Source: Oleispira sp963933055 (GTDB taxonomy: Bacteria; Pseudomonadota; Gammaproteobacteria; Pseudomonadales; Oceanobacteraceae). From it: 64,000 bases of DNA. The first letter of the stretch is position 1. Each line of letters opens with the position of its first letter. Below, one piece after another: positions 37,382-47,012 of this stretch. The stretch is from the NCBI GenBank assembly GCA_963933055.1, contig CAWVSY010000001.1:75104-139103 (forward strand). The letters are read 5' to 3'. A program made the position numbers and the translations under genes. The notes beneath the pieces are model-generated. The model made no database searches and was not told the DNA's origin. It saw only the letters and a list, made by a program, of their open reading frames with translations.

Positions 37382-37666
37382 ATGGAAATGTTTATCATGT
37401 CCTTAACCATTTTTGTACTAGCGATTTTCGTTGGTGTAGAAGTGATTAACAAAGTACCACCCACATTGCATACCCCGTTAATGAGTGGCACCAATGCGAT
37501 TTCAGGCATCGTTGTTGTGGGTGCCATCATCAGCTCCGGTGGCTCTGACCACACAACGGTTCTATCAACGGTACTTGGCGTTATCGCCATTGCACTTGCC
37601 ACTATCAACATCGTCGCGGGTTACATGGTAACCGACCGCATGTTGAACATGTTTAAAAGAAAATAA
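37382..37666 (+). CDS. pntAB: NAD(P) transhydrogenase subunit alpha part 2
   Basis: A 94-residue membrane protein with three hydrophobic segments (about 4-20, 33-52, 59-83). It corresponds to the C-terminal membrane section of E. coli PntA. The VVVGAIIS and IATINIVAGYMVTDRML segments are typical. An AGAGG ribosome-binding site precedes the ATG. With PntB it forms the proton channel. Confidence 0.95.
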   Translation: MEMFIMSLTIFVLAIFVGVEVINKVPPTLHTPLMSGTNAISGIVVVGAIISSGGSDHTTVLSTVLGVIAIALATINIVAGYMVTDRMLNMFKRK

Positions 37667-37678
37667 GGTAACAGACTA

Positions 37679-39088
37679 ATGGACGTATTAATTAATCTAG
37701 GTTACCTAGTAGCCGCCGTATTATTCATTCTGGGCGTAAAAGGGTTAACTTCTCCAAAGACCGCCGTAAATGGCAATAGAATGTCAGCTTCTGCGATGCT
37801 AATTGCAGTGATCGCAGCCTTACTTGATAGCAACGTTATTACTTATGAATACATCCTTTTAGGTGTATTAATTGGTGGGGCTATCGGTGCTTTCATTGCT
37901 AAAAAAGTGGCCATGACCGATATGCCAGAAATGGTAGCAACGCTTAACGGTATTGGTGGTGGTGCTTCTTTATTGGTTGCCGCGGCTAACTACTTAGAAA
38001 GCCAACAGCTTGCGAACATGGGCCAATTTGCCGTGACGTATGACTGGTCTGTCGCCGTTATTCTTTCGATCTTGATTGGTGCGGTAACACTAACAGGCTC
38101 TTTCGTTGCCGTAGGTAAACTGAAAGGTAAAATCGGTGATTCAAATAAAGTGAAACTGTACAAAGCCATCGTTAAATTATGCTTTTTAACCTTGATTGCT
38201 GGCGCCGTTTATTTCTCTGCTTATAGCCAACTAAATTCTGATCTATTGATTCTAGGTTTGATCGTTGTTTGTTTGATACTCGGTGTTTGTTTGGTAATGC
38301 CTATTGGCGGCGCGGATATGCCAGTGGTTGTTTCCCTATTGAACTCCTACTCTGGTTTAGCCGGTGCAGCTGCCGGTTTTGTACTAGGCAATAACGGTTT
38401 GATCATCGTTGGTTCTTTGGTCGGTGCATCCGGTATTATTTTAACCAGCATCATGTGTAAGGCCATGAACCGCTCTTTAACCAACGTATTGTTCGGTGGT
38501 TCTATGTCAGCTCAAAGCGGCGTCACTAAATCCGAAAACGATGCTTTCTACGAAGGTAAAGTTAAGTTCTCTAATGCAGACGAACTGGCCATGCTTTTAG
38601 ACAGCGCGCAGAAAGTAGTATTTGTTCCGGGTTATGGTTTGGCCGTAGCACAAGCGCAGCACGCAACTCGTGAACTAGCGAGCATGCTAGAAAAGAATGG
38701 CACCGAAGTGAAATACGCCATCCACCCTGTTGCCGGTCGTATGCCTGGCCACATGAACGTATTGCTTGCTGAAGCTGAAGTTCCTTACGATCAGTTAGTT
38801 GAAATGGATACCATCAATCCTGAGTTCTCTCAGACAGATGTTGCTATCGTATTGGGGGCTAACGACGTAGTTAACCCTGGCGCGGCAGAAGATCCTAACT
38901 CGCCAATCTTTGGCATGCCAATTCTTAACGTACACAACGCAAAAACCGTGGTTGTGGTTAAGCGTGGTTTGTCGCCAGGTTTTGCCGGCATTCCAAATGA
39001 ATTGTTCATCCGTGACAATGCGTTAATGGTTACCGGCGATGCGAAACAAGTATTGCAAGATACCATTGGGGCAATGAAAGATCTTTAA
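37679..39088 (+). CDS. pntB: NAD(P) transhydrogenase subunit beta
   Basis: A 469-residue protein with about nine membrane helices in the first 270 residues. The NADP(H)-binding domain III follows (VPGYGLAVAQAQHATRELA, HPVAGRMPGHMNVLLAEA, LGANDVVNPGA, KRGLSPGFAGIPNELF). It uses the proton gradient to reduce NADP+ with NADH. It is the last gene of pntAA-pntAB-pntB and is followed by a strong intrinsic terminator. Confidence 0.97.
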   Translation: MDVLINLGYLVAAVLFILGVKGLTSPKTAVNGNRMSASAMLIAVIAALLDSNVITYEYILLGVLIGGAIGAFIAKKVAMTDMPEMVATLNGIGGGASLLVAAANYLESQQLANMGQFAVTYDWSVAVILSILIGAVTLTGSFVAVGKLKGKIGDSNKVKLYKAIVKLCFLTLIAGAVYFSAYSQLNSDLLILGLIVVCLILGVCLVMPIGGADMPVVVSLLNSYSGLAGAAAGFVLGNNGLIIVGSLVGASGIILTSIMCKAMNRSLTNVLFGGSMSAQSGVTKSENDAFYEGKVKFSNADELAMLLDSAQKVVFVPGYGLAVAQAQHATRELASMLEKNGTEVKYAIHPVAGRMPGHMNVLLAEAEVPYDQLVEMDTINPEFSQTDVAIVLGANDVVNPGAAEDPNSPIFGMPILNVHNAKTVVVVKRGLSPGFAGIPNELFIRDNALMVTGDAKQVLQDTIGAMKDL

Positions 39089-39122
39089 GCAAGATTAATT
39101 CATAGCATTTAAGCGTATACCG

Positions 39123-39162
39123 AAAACCCCACATTGCTTTATAAAGAATGTGGGGTTTTTTA
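39123..39162 (+). terminator. Intrinsic terminator after pntB
   Basis: A perfect 13-base stem (39123-39135 with 39147-39159) with an 11-base loop ends in a T run (GGGGTTTTTTATTG). It lies 34 bases after the pntB stop and also faces the convergent redoxin gene. Confidence 0.85.
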
Positions 39163-39183
39163 TTGCCCCGTATTAATGGTCAC

Positions 39184-40215
39184 TTAGTGAATTTCACTTC
39201 CACGAAAATGAATAATACCTTCACGATCAATATCAACTTGATAGGGAGACGCATGCACCCCGTAAGACTGATAAATCTGATTATCGGCATCAAATATCAA
39301 TGGCATCTTTAATTGAAACTGATCACGAAATTGCTGAGCAATTTCTTCATTCACATAATAGCTACTCACAATACCTACCCACTCTCGTGACGTATCAGTT
39401 GCAACCAATTCATTTAACATCTCTAATTTAGCTTCACAATTTGGAAAGTGTGGCATAGGACAAAGTGAATCGACAAATACCAAACTCAGTGGTTTTTTGT
39501 AAGATAACCCTATTAAGCTAACCGTATTGCCAGCCATAGTTTTAGCCGTAAATAGCGGCGCTTTATCACCATTCTCGGGTTTGTAGTAATGCAAACTTTT
39601 CGCTTCCGCAATAGTAAACTTAGCCGGTTTTTTTCTGCCTGTTTTTGTCCTGTTTTTTTCAGCAGCACTTGAATACATCATTAAATCAGCCCGTAAAGAA
39701 GAGTCCAGCCAGTTTTTCATTGCGATAGCGGACGATAAATGCGCTTTTGATAATTTCGTGAGCTCATCACCATTACCTGAAAATATCTTTTTCCCATCTT
39801 TCAAAATGACATGTAATGGCAAGTCCCAGCCTCCGACTGAACGCATCAAACTAAAGCCATTATCAAGAACTAAAGGCTCGACTTGCGGGAAATAACCTTG
39901 GAATTCAGCCAACTGAGCAGCAGTAACATTAATCCCTAGCTGGACCCAAATCTGCTGGCTATTAACCGTGAATGCTTTTGGCAAAGCGGCGACTCGAGCT
40001 TCTTCACCTTGCCCTTCGTAACTGCTCCAAATATCCTGAAAAATAAGATGAGTCATTTTGTCTTTTTTTAAGATGACGGGCTGGCCATCAAAGGCTTTCA
40101 GATCGTTTAATTCAATTTTTCCTGCTACGCTGGCTTGGGAAGAAAGCGCTGCTCCGAGTAAAATTAAAAGTGACCAAGCATAAGCCGTTATTTTTCTTTT
40201 ATTAGCTCTTTTCAT
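39184..40215 (-). CDS. Exported double thioredoxin-fold redoxin-like protein
   Basis: A 343-residue protein with a signal peptide (cleavage near SQASVAG), an N-terminal thioredoxin-like region without CxxC (about 55-165), and a C-terminal redoxin-like domain (about 215-340). The latter has C252 and C260 spaced C-x7-C in DSLCPMPHFPNC. It is likely a periplasmic thiol-redox protein. The frame extends to 40275, but the ATG at 40215 has AAGAGA upstream and an N-terminus suited to export. It follows the TlpA-like gene (73-base gap) and probably shares its transcript. Substrate unknown. Confidence 0.72.
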   Translation of the reverse strand: MKRANKRKITAYAWSLLILLGAALSSQASVAGKIELNDLKAFDGQPVILKKDKMTHLIFQDIWSSYEGQGEEARVAALPKAFTVNSQQIWVQLGINVTAAQLAEFQGYFPQVEPLVLDNGFSLMRSVGGWDLPLHVILKDGKKIFSGNGDELTKLSKAHLSSAIAMKNWLDSSLRADLMMYSSAAEKNRTKTGRKKPAKFTIAEAKSLHYYKPENGDKAPLFTAKTMAGNTVSLIGLSYKKPLSLVFVDSLCPMPHFPNCEAKLEMLNELVATDTSREWVGIVSSYYVNEEIAQQFRDQFQLKMPLIFDADNQIYQSYGVHASPYQVDIDREGIIHFRGSEIH

Positions 40216-40287
40216 TGTAAATCTCTTTTCAATATACATATTCAGTGTGAATTTCAACAACAAACGATAAAACATTAACCACTTAAT

Positions 40288-40827
40288 CTAACGTCTCCAA
40301 GGACGTCGAATCGTATTCTTTACTTTATTCTCAGCCCAGCCTTCTATCGTCTCATCCAAGGTATCCGAGGCTAAAAAAGTGCGATAGACAATTTGTCCGT
40401 CTTTATCAATCAATACATGATGTGGTGTACCAACAATGCCATAATCACTGACAAGGTCGCCTTGCTGATCAATCGCCACCGGTAAATTGAATCCTGCTTG
40501 ATTAAAAAACTGTTCAATATTAGCCACCGAATCATTAATACCCACATTCACCGCTAATACTTCAACATCATCCCCATATTGGTTATAAATCGATTGCAGG
40601 TGTGGCATCTCTACTTTGCAGTAGCTGCACCAGGTTGCCCAAAACTTCAAATACACAGGCTTATCGCCTTCATAATCTGATAGCCTGAACGTTTTACCCG
40701 CCAAGGTAGTCACTTCAAAATCAGGGGCGTTATCGCCAATCGCCAATGGCGCTCCACTTGCCTGTATGGCGGTACTCAATAATAAAGCCGATACCGTTAG
40801 ACGCAGTGATTGTTTAAATAGTCTCAT
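40288..40827 (-). CDS. TlpA-like periplasmic thiol:disulfide oxidoreductase
   Basis: A 179-residue exported thioredoxin-fold protein: signal peptide to about residue 25 and redox motif C67-S-Y-C70 within WATWCSYCKVEMP. The cis-Pro region GIVGTPHHVLID completes the TlpA/ResA pattern. Such proteins reduce periplasmic disulfides, for example during cytochrome c or copper-protein maturation. It is transcribed ahead of the double thioredoxin-fold gene and divergently from a broken CadC-like regulator across a 307-base gap. Confidence 0.85.
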   Translation of the reverse strand: MRLFKQSLRLTVSALLLSTAIQASGAPLAIGDNAPDFEVTTLAGKTFRLSDYEGDKPVYLKFWATWCSYCKVEMPHLQSIYNQYGDDVEVLAVNVGINDSVANIEQFFNQAGFNLPVAIDQQGDLVSDYGIVGTPHHVLIDKDGQIVYRTFLASDTLDETIEGWAENKVKNTIRRPWRR

Positions 40828-41134
40828 GATGGGATTCCTTTTAATTAAGATGACATTGATTAAAATAAAAACTCATTAACTGAACGTTGAATTTGAAACA
40901 ACAAATACACGGCAGCACGAACTCATATTGATGACTGAGTTATACGCACATTCTCGAAAAGGGTTATCAAAACGCGCTGACATCGATATAAAATCGCTAT
41001 CAAACAAAAGTGATATCTTTATTTATCGTTATAAATCAACAACTTAGAAGCTCCAGCCAAAAACATTCAGCTTGCTCTAATAGGCTTACAAGACGTAAAA
41101 TCACTGCATTCTTTCACCGCGGATAGCCCCACAC
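40828..41134. other. Divergent intergenic region without a gene
   Basis: 307 bases between the TlpA-like gene and the CadC-like regulator. It is AT-rich with ATAAATC and TTATCGTTATAAATC stretches that could hold promoters for both directions. No open frame, clear -35/-10 pair or strong hairpin was found. Confidence 0.4.
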
Positions 41135-42907
41135 ATGCCCTTTCAGTTCGAGCAGTATTCTTTCGATAGTCAAAGCGGCATGCTCAGCCATACCGACAAA
41201 CCAGAACAAACCTTACGTCATAAAGTAGCAGGCCTACTGCAATACCTAATCGAGCATCAAGATAGAATCGTAAGCAAAGAAGAACTGTTAGAAGCGCTAT
41301 GGCAGCATGGCGATTACCGCGAAAATTCTTTAACCCAAAGTATCCGTGAGCTGCGCTTCACGATAATGCTAAATCGCCTAGCTATATAAAGACCTTTCCA
41401 CAGCGCGGCTATCAATGGATATGTCCCTTAAATGAAGCCCCACAAGAAGAGATCGTTGATAGCCCATCTGAGAAACAGCATGAGCAACCAAAACAGCGCC
41501 GTCGTCGTTTTTCCCTGCCCTTATTAGCATTAATGCTCGTCATCAGCATTGCTAGCGGACTGATTATTAGCAACTTAGATAATGATCTTAATATCCCCAA
41601 CCAAACGACTAAATCACTCTTAGTCTTGCCATTTATTAATGCTACTAACGACCCCACTATGGACTGGCTAGAGCATGGACTATCCGACATGCTTGCCATT
41701 GATCTGCAACGCAGCAAACCGTTCAATGATTCTCAATTAGAAGTTACACCACCCGCCCTAGCCAATACGCTGCTAATCAATGCAGAACTTGACTGGCCAA
41801 CATTGCCTGTCCATATTCGCAGCTTATTACGTGATCAAAAATTTGCCAGTGTGCGTTTGCATAACGACCAGCAAGTTTTTGACTTCAAGCTGATCCACGC
41901 GGATGGTCGCAATCAGCAAGGTAGCATTAGCTACCCATCATTACCTGCGGATGCGCATTCGATTAGTCAACAGCTGTTATATTTATTAAGACCGGGCCAA
42001 CAGCGTGAAATCCAAGTGCCCGCAGATGACCCCATTGCCGCACAGGCGTTAGCCCAAGGCATGCAAGCACTTCAAGAAGCAGGCCCAATAAAAGCCCAAA
42101 AGTACTTCCAAGCCTCTCTTACTATTCAAGACAATAGCCCGTGGACTCGCCTTAAACAAGGCACTCATACTGTACCGCCAACTGCAGCAGCCGTTCGAAT
42201 TGGCGCAAGCATTAATCTACGCAGGCTTTTATCAAGTACAGCTACACCAGGGTGAAAAAGCACTCACCTACTTCCACGAAGCCAAAAGTATTGCGGCTCA
42301 ATTAGGCTCTAAACCTTTGTTGAATAATACAGACTTCTATATAGCTTTTGCCATGCTCGACCAAGGTCTAGACCAAACCGCCTTAGGCGGTCACCCCACT
42401 CGTCCGGCAAAACTTAAGCAAGCAATTACCTTATTAGAGAATTTTGTCCTAAACCAAACTTCACCGTATTATCATGCAAGCGCGCTCATCTTTCTTGGTT
42501 GGGCACATGCAGATTTAGGTAACCTTGATCAAGCGCTAAAAGTACTGAGTGAAGCAAAAGTATTGAATAAAGAATTCAATATGGAAACCAGTTTTGGTTA
42601 TAGCAGCTACTCTATTATGCGCATTCATTTAAAACGACAAGACTACTCAGCCGTCATTGCGATGAGCAAAGATAAAATCACGACCCGCTTACAAGCTAAC
42701 TTCTTAGCCCGCGCGTATTATGAAAATAAACAAGTTGATCAAGCCATAGAAACGCTCAATATATTTAAGCAACAACATCCAGATTTATGGCAAGACCAAG
42801 ACGATCAACGCTTAGCTGACTATAGAAATTCAAAGAAGGGAATATTGCCACAGCTTACAAGTGAACCTAAAGCACATTTGGTTTATTGCGAGTCTGATTG
42901 GTTATAA
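41135..42907 (+). pseudogene. CadC/ToxR-like membrane regulator with TPR-like tail, two frameshifts
   Basis: The start encodes a winged-helix DNA-binding domain of the OmpR/CadC type (SKEELLEALWQHGDYRENSLTQSIRELR). One base is missing near 41354-41357, after which another frame reads LHDNAKSPSYIKTFPQRGYQWI. It continues through a basic stretch, a membrane span (LPLLALMLVISIASGLIIS) and a periplasmic part. An extra base at GG 42160-42161 shifts back to the first frame for a TPR-like tail (ALIYAGFYQVQLHQGEKALTYFHEA onward). Repaired, it would be about 590 residues. It is divergent from the TlpA-like genes, which it may once have controlled. Neither site is a long homopolymer. Confidence 0.8.
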
Positions 42908-42988
42908 TAAAGAAAATATATTGATTTTAAAAAATTAGGAAATTTTCATGCTAACCACTCTCTGAATGTGACCCTTTGGAGATATTAC

Positions 42989-44281
42989 ATGCACATTCTA
43001 AAAAGTTTAATGACCCAATTTTTATTGGGCGCACTACTACTCGTCGCCTTAATTGGACTCATTAGTTACAGTCAAATTCTTGCAGATCAAAATAAAAACT
43101 TATTATCACAATGGTCCAGTGATAGTGAAAAACTTCGACTTGAACTATCATCACTGCAACAGCAAGCACAACACTATAAACTGAATGCCCCTCGTGACTT
43201 TGAAAGCTACAATCGAGATGTTGCCGTTTTCTACCAGCAATTCAAACAAGAACTGTCTAAAATAAATGATATCAATATTGCTTTACAAAACAGTGCGACC
43301 CAAGTCGAGATCAGCCCTCTTTTAAGAACGATAATCCAAAATACAGATACACCTCTAATACAAAGCCAAGCGATGCTAACGGCTTGGTTACAACAATGGT
43401 CATCGTTCAGCAATAACATGACAGATAGATTAGGAGATCCCGCAAATCCACGTTTAGAATGGGGGGCCGATCTTGTTTTAGAGCAGTTCCAAGCGCTGCA
43501 ACAACATACAAACTCACTAACCAATAGCATCAATACCAGCCAATTATGGCTAAACAAGCATCATACTAACCTCAATATTGCGCTACTGGCTTTTATTCTT
43601 TTCTACATTGTTATTGCGTTAATCAGCCTTGCTTGGTTGGTGATTCGCCCCATCGTTCTTACATCCAAAGCCTGCGAAAAAGTCGCTTCTGGGCAATATG
43701 GCTTACATATAAACGTGCCCGCGATAGGAGAAACAAAACGACTGCAGCAGTCATTCAACGACTTATCGGCTAAAACAAAATTGGTGATGGACATGCTTAC
43801 TGAAATTCATCAGCCTGGCGATGCAGAAAATAAACTGCAAAGGATTTTTGATAGCGGAAGCGAAGCGCTAGGGATTAATTGGATAGGGTTAATGGCTTAC
43901 AAGGAGGATAACTTCGAACTTATTGGTTCAGCACCAGAGGCATTAAAATATTCTTGGCGACATAAGAGTGTGTCAGCGCACAAGCAGTTTGGTAAAGACC
44001 TTTTAGCGTCTTTTGATAAACGCTGGCTCGACATTCAGCAGCTTAGTAAATTAGCACTGCAACGTCACGACGAACGTTTTTTAAGAGAAGTCCACAAAAA
44101 CACACGCGCAAGTCATATGGTAGGTCACCCATTTCATTGCCCGAAACATAATGGTTTTTTATTAATGTTTACGACTCAACAAGAGCATGGTTTTAGCCCT
44201 TCACAAATAGAATTAATCAAAGCGTTAGTCTCTCTCATGTCTGATGCACTGATTTCAGGTTTGAGCTACCAACCTAAATAA
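42989..44281 (+). CDS. Membrane sensor with HAMP and GAF-like region, no output domain
   Basis: A 430-residue protein with an N-terminal span (about 6-28), a helical periplasmic sensor to about 195, a second span (about 198-222), a HAMP segment (about 222-275) and a GAF-like domain (about 290-425). It ends there without kinase, methyl-accepting or cyclase motifs. This resembles the front half of a NarX-type sensor kinase. A GTG at 42968 is in frame, but the ATG at 42989 has GGAG at good spacing. It may signal through a partner protein or be a truncated relic; a terminator follows at once. Confidence 0.65.
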   Translation: MHILKSLMTQFLLGALLLVALIGLISYSQILADQNKNLLSQWSSDSEKLRLELSSLQQQAQHYKLNAPRDFESYNRDVAVFYQQFKQELSKINDINIALQNSATQVEISPLLRTIIQNTDTPLIQSQAMLTAWLQQWSSFSNNMTDRLGDPANPRLEWGADLVLEQFQALQQHTNSLTNSINTSQLWLNKHHTNLNIALLAFILFYIVIALISLAWLVIRPIVLTSKACEKVASGQYGLHINVPAIGETKRLQQSFNDLSAKTKLVMDMLTEIHQPGDAENKLQRIFDSGSEALGINWIGLMAYKEDNFELIGSAPEALKYSWRHKSVSAHKQFGKDLLASFDKRWLDIQQLSKLALQRHDERFLREVHKNTRASHMVGHPFHCPKHNGFLLMFTTQQEHGFSPSQIELIKALVSLMSDALISGLSYQPK

Positions 44282-44291
44282 AAAATAAGGG

Positions 44292-44325
44292 AAACTCGCA
44301 TTCTTGATAAAGAATGCGAGTTTTT
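44292..44325. terminator. Bidirectional intrinsic terminator
   Basis: A 13-base perfect stem (44292-44304 with 44311-44323, AAACTCGCATTCT/AGAATGCGAGTTT) with a six-base loop and a T run after it on the plus strand; an A-rich lead serves the minus strand. It separates two convergent genes. Confidence 0.85.
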
Positions 44326-44329
44326 ATTG

Positions 44330-45877
44330 TTAGCTTTTCTTAACTTTATTGCCTAACCACTCAACTTTATAAAGATCTCTTCTGCGATCTAAATAATTGC
44401 GAACAGAGCCCTCGTTTTGCAATTTATTCAACTTCTCTAAATCCAAATCAACAATTAAGGTCATCTCTGTATTCGGAGTCGTTTCTGCCATAATCGCATC
44501 ATGAGGAAACGAAAAATCTGAAGGTGAAAATACCGCGGTTTGAGCATACTGAATATCCGCACCATCCACTTTGGGTAAGTTACCAACGCTGCCGGCTATG
44601 GCAACATAACATTCATTTTCAATCGCTCGTGCCTGTGCGCAGCAGCGAACTCTAAGGTAACCATTTTTGGTATCGGTCCAAAAAGGAACAAACAGCATTT
44701 GCATGCCCTGCTCTGACTGCAAACGTGCTAATTCAGGAAACTCAACGTCATAACAAATAAGTACGCCAATTCTTCCAAAGTCGGTATCAAATACTTTTAA
44801 CTCGTTTCCGCCTTGCATAATCCAAGCGCGTTTTTCATAAGGTGTCGGATGAATTTTATACTGAGCTTCTACCGTTCCATCGCGTCGGCATAAATACGAA
44901 ACGTTTAATAACTCTTCATCTTCTAGAACCGGCATTGAGCCTGCAATAACATTGATATTATAAGATACGGCCAGTTTAGAAATGGCTTCTACAATCTCAT
45001 CACTGTATTCGGTTAATGCTTTAATCGAATCAATAGAGTTCTTATGATTTTCAATACCCATTAATGGCGCATTAAAAAATTCAGGAAACAGGGCTAAATC
45101 GCACTGATAATCCGAAAGTGCATCGATAAAAAATTCTACCTGCTGTATTAATTCATCAACCGAATTAAAAGGGCGCATTTGCCACTGCACGCAACCAATA
45201 CGCGCTGTCGTACGATCGGCGCCAATCAGCACGGCCTTTTCTGGATCATAATACAGGTTGGTCCACTCTAATAACGTAGCATAGCCATGTGATTCTTTAT
45301 CTTCTGGTAAATAATCCTTAATGACTCGCTTAACTTCAAACTCATTGGATAGTTGAAAAGTTAAAATAGGGTCATAAATTTCTTTGCGTTTAACCTGTTC
45401 AATATAAGCTTGCGGTGTCAGTGTTTTAGCATGATTTTGATAGTTTGGAATGCGCCCACCCGCAACAATCGCTTTCAAATTCAGATTCTGGCACAGTTCT
45501 TTTCGGGCCTCATACAAGCGGCGGCCTAAGCGCATACCGTGATAGTCAGGAGAAACAAATACATCCACACCATACAAAACATCACCTAATGGATCGTGAG
45601 TCGTTAGATACGCATCCCCGGTGATTTGATCATAGGTATGTTGGTCACCAAACTTGTCATAGTCAACAATGACGCTGAAGGCGGCGGCAACCACAATACC
45701 ATGATCTTCAATACAAATTTGTCCATCTTGAAATACTTGCAGCTGGGCACGAAACTTCTTCTCAGGCCAAGCGCCACCTAAACCAGGATAAACAGCATCC
45801 ATCAGATTTTTAATATCGCCAAAATCATCAAGGGTTAAATGTCTAAGGTTAAGTTTATGCTCTGTTTCTTCGGTCAT
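44330..45877 (-). CDS. GNAT acetyltransferase fused to carbon-nitrogen hydrolase
   Basis: A 515-residue two-domain protein. Residues about 10-200 form a GNAT fold (LYGVDVFVSPDYHGMRLGRRLYEAR is the acetyl-CoA loop). Residues about 225-510 form a nitrilase-superfamily domain with the Glu-Lys-Cys triad: E266 (LALFPEFF), K341 (AQYKIHP) and C375 (GVLICYDVEFPE). Both domains look intact. Such fusions are widespread but their substrate is unknown; amide hydrolysis coupled to acyl transfer is a guess. The frame opens at a TTG (45910), but the ATG at 45877 is preferred. About 300 bases of gene-free DNA lie upstream. Confidence 0.88.
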   Translation of the reverse strand: MTEETEHKLNLRHLTLDDFGDIKNLMDAVYPGLGGAWPEKKFRAQLQVFQDGQICIEDHGIVVAAAFSVIVDYDKFGDQHTYDQITGDAYLTTHDPLGDVLYGVDVFVSPDYHGMRLGRRLYEARKELCQNLNLKAIVAGGRIPNYQNHAKTLTPQAYIEQVKRKEIYDPILTFQLSNEFEVKRVIKDYLPEDKESHGYATLLEWTNLYYDPEKAVLIGADRTTARIGCVQWQMRPFNSVDELIQQVEFFIDALSDYQCDLALFPEFFNAPLMGIENHKNSIDSIKALTEYSDEIVEAISKLAVSYNINVIAGSMPVLEDEELLNVSYLCRRDGTVEAQYKIHPTPYEKRAWIMQGGNELKVFDTDFGRIGVLICYDVEFPELARLQSEQGMQMLFVPFWTDTKNGYLRVRCCAQARAIENECYVAIAGSVGNLPKVDGADIQYAQTAVFSPSDFSFPHDAIMAETTPNTEMTLIVDLDLEKLNKLQNEGSVRNYLDRRRDLYKVEWLGNKVKKS

Positions 45878-46174
45878 ACGGTTCTCACAGTAAAAGATAA
45901 GATTGGTCAAATACGCTCATAACGAACCCAAAATTAAACGGCAACATCTACTAAAATACGCTCAAACCCTGGTATATCAGCGGTTATTTGCGAAGAATAC
46001 GTATATATTAGGATTAGGTAGAAAACAAGAGAATTCATACGTCTAACGATCAAACCAGATCAATAGACAAAATTGACTCGAAAATTAACAGTAAAGTTCA
46101 GCGTTAAAATTGAATAAAAAACAATCAGATCGTAGAATGAAAGCAATACTGTGCATTTTAGGATGGAGGCCATA

Positions 46175-47005
46175 ATGACATCACTATACAAACTGATCAC
46201 CTTCGGGGCATTTTTATTGGTTTTGATGTCTGTGCCTAAGAGCCTTCAAGCTCAAGAAAATATCACCATGGCGGTTGGTGAATGGCCTCCTTACCTTTCT
46301 CAAAGTCAACGACACAATGGCGTTGTATCACACCTCATTAGCGATATATTTGCCGAAATGGGCATCACTGTCACGCTTCATTTTCTTCCTTGGAATCGAG
46401 CGTATAATGAAGCGATCGAAGGAAAGTATAATGCGACTGCGATATGGATGGAAAAGAAGGTGCGTAAAGAGCATTTCATTTACAGTGATGAGGTACTTTT
46501 AGAGCAATTTGTATTTTTTCATAAAAAAGCGTTTACCTTAAACTGGGAATCGATTGATGATTTAACCGCCTTTAAATTTGGTGGCATTCAAGCACACAGC
46601 TATGGCCCCCAAGTTGATCAATATATAAAAGACGGCCTGATTCAAATAGATATTGTAAATCGCCCTCAGCAGAACTTTAAAAAACTCCTAAAAAATCGAA
46701 TTGATCTCTTTCCATTTGAAGTGAACGTTGGCAAGTCTATTTTAAAGAGAGAATTTTCTCTGCAGCAACGTGAAGCATTGACCTACCACAGAACCCCTTT
46801 TCTTAATAACTCCAGTTTTGTTTTATTCCCAAAAACACGAATAGAAAGTGAAAGATTAACCGAATTATTTAATCAGCAATTAAACAAATTTAAAGAAAGT
46901 GGCAAGTACGATATCTATTTCGACAAACTGAAAGAGGGCTATTATGACTTGCCAACAAGCGCAACGGTGAAAAAGATCAGCTCAGTCGGGCTTAAAACCC
47001 CCTAA
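46175..47005 (+). CDS. Periplasmic amino-acid-type substrate-binding protein
   Basis: A 276-residue exported protein (signal peptide, cleavage near LQAQ) of the family-3 solute-binding fold. It starts with ITMAVGEWPPYLSQ and has the FLPWNRAYNEAIEGKYNATA segment seen in orphan marine members. The ATG at 46175 has GGAGG five bases upstream; a GTG at 46151 is in frame but less likely. There are no ABC permease or ATPase genes next to it, so it may deliver ligand to a distant transporter or sensor. Ligand unknown. Nothing distinct was seen in 45878-46174. Confidence 0.85.
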   Translation: MTSLYKLITFGAFLLVLMSVPKSLQAQENITMAVGEWPPYLSQSQRHNGVVSHLISDIFAEMGITVTLHFLPWNRAYNEAIEGKYNATAIWMEKKVRKEHFIYSDEVLLEQFVFFHKKAFTLNWESIDDLTAFKFGGIQAHSYGPQVDQYIKDGLIQIDIVNRPQQNFKKLLKNRIDLFPFEVNVGKSILKREFSLQQREALTYHRTPFLNNSSFVLFPKTRIESERLTELFNQQLNKFKESGKYDIYFDKLKEGYYDLPTSATVKKISSVGLKTP

Positions 47006-47012
47006 TATTCAG

